Of a stretch of DNA of 64,000 nucleotides, positions 60,102 to 64,000 are shown piece after piece (positions within the stretch are counted from its first letter, which is position 1; each line of letters opens with the position of its first letter). Source of the DNA: Caenorhabditis remanei (lineage: Eukaryota; Nematoda; Chromadorea; Rhabditida; Rhabditidae); NCBI RefSeq assembly GCF_010183535.1, contig NC_071333.1, positions 1,550,001 through 1,614,000 of the forward strand, written 5' to 3'. The notes beneath the pieces are model-generated. The model was given only the letters and a program-made list of their open reading frames with translations, was not told the origin of the DNA and searched no databases. Made by a program: the position numbers and the translations under genes.

Positions 60102-60593
60102 TCAGGCGGCAAACGGTTTATATACCCTACACTCGCACCGTTTCAGATGATTTTTGACCCATTTCTCGACTAGTCTATCATTATTCGCCAAATTTCTGGA
60201 AAAGGGGGCTCTGATCTTCTTGTTGGACTGTTTCATCGCTTTCCTGATCAAGAAGTATATGCAGTAGAATCCACACACGTCCGAGAGGAGTCCTTGTACG
60301 GGGGAGTCAAAGACTTTTTTCCACTTGACACAGTTTTTGGTGAAAAATTCCCGAAACTCTGATTGTGGGTCTGCACCACTGCTATCCATAAAATAACCAA
60401 AGTTTCGGTCGTCAACCCAGAGAGCTACCCAATGTTCTCCAGAATCATCACTTGGTGCTGTATTCCAGATAAATGAGCATGGTCGGCGGAAAATTGTTGG
60501 GTGTTGATCACATGGAAAGACTCCAGAAAAGTGTGGTCGTGTAATTTTGCATGTGCTAAGAAACAAATCCAACTGACTGGTGGATAGAGCCAT
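60102..60593 (-). CDS. Adenain-type cysteine protease (Maverick PRO)
   Basis: A 163-aa single exon. The catalytic pattern of adenovirus proteases is present: His54 in GEHWVALWVD, an acidic residue at about 70 (YFMDSSG), Gln100 in SPVQGLLSDVCGFYC and nucleophile Cys107. Such proteases cleave capsid and core precursors during virion maturation. It is somewhat shorter than adenain (about 204 aa). It starts 7 bases after the stop of the PAZ-like gene and ends 18 bases before the start of the zinc-finger gene. A TATA-like TTTATATACC lies at 60118, at the 3' end. Confidence 0.9.
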   Translation of the reverse strand: MALSTSQLDLFLSTCKITRPHFSGVFPCDQHPTIFRRPCSFIWNTAPSDDSGEHWVALWVDDRNFGYFMDSSGADPQSEFREFFTKNCVKWKKVFDSPVQGLLSDVCGFYCIYFLIRKAMKQSNKKIRAPFSRNLANNDRLVEKWVKNHLKRCECRVYKPFAA

Positions 60594-60600
60594 AGTTTAT

Positions 60601-61124
60601 TCAGAAAACACGGTAACGGAACCAAACAGTTTCAATGGGGAACATGGAACCCGATGGGTCACGCAAAAGGGGGGAATTTGGGTAATTTAGGCGAATCTTG
60701 TATTTTTCCTCAAAGTAGTGCTTAATTGAGACTTGGCGACGACGTGGTTGAGGTTTTGAAGCCGACTTGTTGACAAAGTGGTGGGAATGTGGTGTTGCGT
60801 CTCTGAAAATTGATAATGATGCTGGAATGTGTGGAACCGAAAACTTACAGGCTCAATTCTGATCCAGGGGGAATTATGAAGCCATTGCATGAATTCCAAA
60901 CTTTGGTTGGTCCCAATTCATGCATTTTGCGATTCATCTCCCGAATTTGTTGTGCAGAAATTCTCTCGACACGACCCATCATCATCATATAGGTTGCCAA
61001 GTTGATGTCGACAAACTGAAAATTGAAAGATAAATTTTGAAGACGTGTGTGGTTGGCTTACCCCTGGTTCTGGCGGTGTGTAGTCAGGTGGGAGAGTGAT
61101 TGGGCGAGCCGTTCCTGGTAGCAT
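60601..61124 (-). CDS. 143-aa spliced protein with a C-terminal PAZ-like (Argonaute) segment
   Basis: Minus-strand exons 61124-61062, 61015-60849 and 60802-60601 join in frame through GTAAG donors and TTTTCAG acceptors. The N-terminus is proline-rich (PITLPPDYTPPEPG), followed by a helical stretch (ERISAQQIREMNRKMHEL). Residues about 101-123 read VSIKHYFEEKYKIRLNYPN followed by SPLL, then MFPIE. This is how the second half of Argonaute PAZ domains reads (V-x-x-YF-x-x-KY-x-I-x-L-x-YP-x-x-P-L...-P-x-E). PAZ domains hold small-RNA 3' ends. The first half of PAZ and the PIWI domain are absent and the protein ends shortly after. PAZ identity is my recognition, not a search result. It lies between the capsid and protease genes of a Maverick. 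Confidence 0.6.
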
Positions 61125-61162
61125 GACTGGTGCTTGTGCACAAGTGCGCGACCACTTTTATA

Positions 61163-62440
61163 CTAGTGCCTATGAGTCATCACCACATTGCGGAAGCCAT
61201 CAACCGTGATCATCCCGTCAAATTGTGACAAAACAAGCGCGTTCAGGCCTCCCGTCGGTGTCTTCTCATTGAATTTGATGAAAAGTTGAGTGCTTCCGCT
61301 CTGTAGCAGTTCCCATGAATTTGAAGCATCAATCGCTGCAAGGTTGAAGACGTAGAATGCAAAGCCGCTTCGGAACATTTTGTAAGTGATTCGTGGACAT
61401 GATTTGCTGGTCACACACCCAAGCTCTTCGTATAGTCTGGTGAATGCCTGAGCATAATTTTTGTTGTTAAAGTCGCACTGAATTGGCTGTGGAGGATAGA
61501 CTGTTCCGGCAACGTCCAATTGAATTTGGGCCAGGTTGTGGTGGGCAAAATTGAAACAATTCTTTGAAAATTTTCCTTCCATTGCTTCAGGGGAAATCAG
61601 ACCAACAATAACTCGGCGTGGCAAAATATCTTGGTAGAGCATGTTGAATGGGAGCTCCATTCGTCCTTCAGGAATCGAAATCACCTTTACCTTCGTGACA
61701 GTGAATGGATACCGAGCCGGTGTGGTTCTGAGACGATTTTCCAGGGCAATCGATGCTGACGCGACAACCTCAATAGCTCTCATATGTAGTTTCAGGTCAG
61801 TGATGTACATTCTGGCTGGTCCATCTTCCTCAACGCATTCCAGACAGAAGGCATCCGTGTTTCGGTACAAAGTCAATTGAATGTTAATGTGTGGAACCAA
61901 GAGACGATCGGTTTGGAATGGTTCCAAAAAGAGTGGTGTGCAAATGTCAAGACCGTCATCGCCCGAAACTGTCCTTTTGGCCGGGTTCACAGTACTCAAA
62001 TCTTCCTCATCGTTGATCCAGCGTGCAGCTCCAAGAAAGCCTTCCTTGGTTTCATCGTTTTCGCCTAAAAGTGTTTGAATGTACGCTTTGTAGGCGTAGT
62101 GTGACGAGTCGTAGACGGGGACGTTGTTATACGAGAGCTTGACTTGGTTGAAGAATGTGGCCCCAATGAAATTGGAATGAGAGACGACTACCGGTTTCCC
62201 GTCAGCCTTCTTCTTGAGACCAGCCAAATGAACTTTGAATGAAAGGTAGGTTTTGTTGAGTTGGAAGAAGTGGGCACTATCAAAAATGTTGAATGTGTAG
62301 GGACCTTTAGCGTCAATTGGGTTTGATGTGGGGAATGTCATCCATTTTCCCTTGTTGAATGCAACTTGACTGGGTGGTGTGTCGAAAAGGCAAATGTTCG
62401 CTGTAGCACACGGAGTGCTCTTGTTCATCAATTTTGCCAT
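61163..62440 (-). CDS. Major capsid protein of the Maverick, double-jelly-roll type
   Basis: 425 aa. Hallmarks of Polinton/adintovirus hexon-like proteins: an N-terminal beta-rich half with FFNQVKLSYNNVPVYDSSHY and AYKAYIQTLLG, then IPEGRMELPFNMLYQDILPR, RVIVGLISPEAMEGKF, NCFNFAHHNL and a terminal strand-rich domain. By family it forms the trimeric capsomers of an icosahedral particle. The start overlaps the stop of the basic core protein by 13 bases, the kind of compaction seen in viruses. No frameshift or stop seen. Confidence 0.85.
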   Translation of the reverse strand: MAKLMNKSTPCATANICLFDTPPSQVAFNKGKWMTFPTSNPIDAKGPYTFNIFDSAHFFQLNKTYLSFKVHLAGLKKKADGKPVVVSHSNFIGATFFNQVKLSYNNVPVYDSSHYAYKAYIQTLLGENDETKEGFLGAARWINDEEDLSTVNPAKRTVSGDDGLDICTPLFLEPFQTDRLLVPHINIQLTLYRNTDAFCLECVEEDGPARMYITDLKLHMRAIEVVASASIALENRLRTTPARYPFTVTKVKVISIPEGRMELPFNMLYQDILPRRVIVGLISPEAMEGKFSKNCFNFAHHNLAQIQLDVAGTVYPPQPIQCDFNNKNYAQAFTRLYEELGCVTSKSCPRITYKMFRSGFAFYVFNLAAIDASNSWELLQSGSTQLFIKFNEKTPTGGLNALVLSQFDGMITVDGFRNVVMTHRH

Positions 62441-62943
62441 TTTCCAAAAATGTCACGTTTGCGGGATGAAGACTTGGCAATGGTACGTTTCTTGCGAGTG
62501 ATCTTCCGTTTTCCAGATTTTTTGAGCTTCTTGGTGGTTCGTCGTCGTCGTCGTTGTCGTTGTTTCACAACCTTCTTACGTTTGACTGTTCGTCGTTTAC
62601 GGCGTCCACCTTTTTGACCAAGTTTGTCGATTGCTCGATTGACAAGTGAATTGTAGGAATTTGAAGCGTTCTTTGACAGCGACTGTTTGAACGAGTCACC
62701 AGCCGCCACGTCGTTTGCAACGCGAAGTGAGGAATCCATGACTTCGCGGCCAACTGAGACTCCCATCCGCTTTAGAAGAGGTACGGCAGAAATGAAGAGC
62801 TTTCCGAGTAATTGTGAAAACGGGCCATTTCCCCGCTGATAGATACTTCCGGCACGAAATCCACCAAAACCTGCTTGATTTGGGTCACACTCAAAGAAGG
62901 CAACCCAATCAACAGAGCGATCAGGATCAAAATCAACGTACAT
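62428..62943 (-). CDS. Basic core-like virion protein (Maverick)
   Basis: 171 aa. The first half has GFGGFRAGSIYQRGNGPFSQ and LLGKLFISAVPLLKRMG, wording shared by a conserved Polinton/adintovirus protein placed beside the capsid genes. The last 65 residues are almost all Arg and Lys in runs such as KKVVKQRQRRRRRTTKKLKK, which would bind and condense DNA. Compared with adenovirus core and pVI-like proteins the role is inference. Confidence 0.7.
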   Translation of the reverse strand: MYVDFDPDRSVDWVAFFECDPNQAGFGGFRAGSIYQRGNGPFSQLLGKLFISAVPLLKRMGVSVGREVMDSSLRVANDVAAGDSFKQSLSKNASNSYNSLVNRAIDKLGQKGGRRKRRTVKRKKVVKQRQRRRRRTTKKLKKSGKRKITRKKRTIAKSSSRKRDIFGKWQN

Positions 62944-62976
62944 CGTAGGAGAGCGCTTTTGTAACCGATTGAGTGA

Positions 62977-63750
62977 TCAGCCATCAAATGAAATTTTGAC
63001 TGGTCGGAAGTGTAGCACTATGACCACTTTTCCAGAATTGAAAGGAATGAAATGGTCCCGGTCGTTCTTGATCTGGATTCCTATACGTGAGACGTCAGTT
63101 GGTCGAACTCTAACATATAACGGTTTTGTGAAGGTTTGCTCAACATTGGCTCCATTTCCAGTGTTCATGCTGATAACCTTTAAAATTGGGACTTTCATGT
63201 GACTGATGGTTTGGGGCTCCACGAGGTCTTCAGAATACACATACATCAAATCGGAACCCGAAAATGTAGAATATTTTCCCAATGTTGGAAAAGTCTTGAT
63301 TTCACGATCGTGGCCTAGAAAATATGCCAGTCTTGCCGAAAGTTGAACTTGTGACACGCTTTCCTGTGTCTTGATCAGGATCCGTTTGTAGAGTGGGTTA
63401 TACTCAAAAATTCCGATCGTTGTGTTGGTGGTGTTCAAAATTTTATCCAATTTTGAGGATAGTGTATGATTCAGAATTTCGGTCAGCTCTTGGGGTGTTG
63501 AGAATGTGCAACTTTGAATTTTGCACTTGATTGGTGAATTTGTGAACCACACGACAAACTCGTTTTCATTCCATCCATTGTCTTCTGGTAGATTGGAAAT
63601 CAAGTCGTGCGAGGATGGGTAGATGATGGAAGACAAGCCAACTTCAAATTCACGTTCAAAGTGTATCGGGCTTGGAAGTTGTGTATTGAAATTGGAAATT
63701 GATGAAGTTGCCTGGGCATTACTGACTAGGGTGATGTAAAAGTCACTCAT
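62977..63750 (-). CDS. Minor capsid / penton-like protein (Maverick)
   Basis: 257 aa if the start is MSDFYITLVSNAQ (63750); an upstream in-frame ATG at 63798 is less likely because MSDFY matches the family N-terminus. INFYNTQL-type strands are followed by FEVGLSSIIYPSSHD, the segment that in Polinton penton-like proteins reads evaLaeI.YP.sw. A single jelly roll is expected; such proteins close the capsid vertices. The ATG overlaps the stop of the membrane protein gene (ATGAGTGA). Confidence 0.75.
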   Translation of the reverse strand: MSDFYITLVSNAQATSSISNFNTQLPSPIHFEREFEVGLSSIIYPSSHDLISNLPEDNGWNENEFVVWFTNSPIKCKIQSCTFSTPQELTEILNHTLSSKLDKILNTTNTTIGIFEYNPLYKRILIKTQESVSQVQLSARLAYFLGHDREIKTFPTLGKYSTFSGSDLMYVYSEDLVEPQTISHMKVPILKVISMNTGNGANVEQTFTKPLYVRVRPTDVSRIGIQIKNDRDHFIPFNSGKVVIVLHFRPVKISFDG

Positions 63751-63952
63751 GATCTTTGAGTTTTGGGTTAGGCAAGAGGTAACCAATGCAGGAGCCAAGT
63801 ACGGTCATCCACTGATGTTGTTGAGTTGGATCAGAACAAATTTTATATAGAGCAACAAGACTGACAATGTAGACAATGAAAACTTGGGAGCAATAGACAA
63901 TGAGGGCCCTAGAGCAATCTGTGTTTCCACAAGACCACTTTGAGTTATCCAT
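63743..63952 (-). CDS. Small single-span membrane protein (Maverick)
   Basis: 69 aa. A Cys-containing N-terminus (SKWSCGNTDCSRA) is followed by a hydrophobic span (LIVYCSQVFIVYIVSLVALY) and a second weakly hydrophobic part ending LGSCIGYLLPNPKLK. Small membrane proteins with a terminal PNPK motif occur beside penton genes in related elements, from memory. Virion or cell-membrane role unknown. Confidence 0.55.
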   Translation of the reverse strand: MDNSKWSCGNTDCSRALIVYCSQVFIVYIVSLVALYKICSDPTQQHQWMTVLGSCIGYLLPNPKLKDHE

Positions 63953-64000
63953 GATAGTCTTTGAAATCCGATTCTGGGATCCATGAGTTGAATGAGTCGT

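Larger units (their letters stand above)
58380..64000 (-). mobile_element. Maverick/Polinton virus-like DNA transposon, capsid arm, incomplete
   Basis: A continuous minus-strand cluster of compact, partly overlapping genes encodes a membrane protein, penton-like and major-capsid-like proteins, a basic core protein, an adenain-type protease and two cargo-like genes. This is the morphogenesis module of Mavericks. Type-B DNA polymerase, retroviral-type integrase and packaging ATPase are not in the window and would lie beyond 64000. The left edge is uncertain (about 58380-58850). Confidence 0.85.

Noticed and set aside
63751..63798. Upstream start for the penton-like protein
   Set aside because: The 16 extra residues lie inside the membrane-protein gene and the family N-terminus matches MSDFY.
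1..64000. CRISPR array, rRNA or complete tRNA gene
   Set aside because: No regularly spaced repeats with unique spacers, no rRNA core sequence, and only two degenerate tRNA-like pieces were found.

Overview
This is nuclear DNA from a nematode of the genus Caenorhabditis or a close relative. The base composition is AT-rich, introns are short (about 45-60 bp) with TTTTCAG acceptors, and several gene families are nematode-typical: an EGO-1/RRF-1-type RNA-dependent RNA polymerase, DUF3557, DUF316 trypsin-like proteins and an RGS protein. No rRNA gene, CRISPR array or bacterial operon is present. Exon junctions below were read by eye from splice sites and phase.

Layout. 1-1254: 3' part of an RPA32-like OB-fold gene (+). 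4.35-18.8 kb: a repeat-rich zone with a small gene family (4347-4954, 13966-14728 and a remnant at 18438-18758), an intronless-CDS RGS gene (8387-8899), a dead Ser/Thr kinase (16559-17890, -) and two tandem-repeat blocks. The order block / minisatellite / family gene occurs twice, which suggests an old segmental duplication. 22.6-23.7 kb: a secreted trypsin-like DUF316 protein (-). 25.2-29.0 kb: a short LTR retroelement encoding only Gag and protease, with identical LTRs, set between two 381-bp direct repeats beside an antisense gag remnant. 30.2-50.0 kb: an RdRP gene (34118-44134) with an ELM2/zinc-finger paralogue on each side (30233-31646 and 45904-50024). 32.3-32.8 kb holds a non-autonomous hAT-like element with 8-bp target duplications. 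51.3-52.7 kb: a DUF3557 gene (-). 55.3-57.9 kb: the truncated 5' end of another LTR element.

58.4-64.0 kb (end of window): one arm of a Maverick/Polinton, a virus-like DNA transposon, all on the minus strand. In transcription order it has a small membrane protein, a penton-like minor capsid protein, a basic core-like protein, a double-jelly-roll major capsid-like protein, a 143-aa spliced protein ending in a PAZ-like (Argonaute) segment, an adenain-type cysteine protease, and a spliced proline-rich protein with a MYT1-type C2HC zinc finger. The PAZ-like and zinc-finger genes look like host-derived cargo and are the most unusual content here. The RdRP gene about 15-25 kb away belongs to the same small-RNA pathway in which Argonautes act, but a link between them is only inference.
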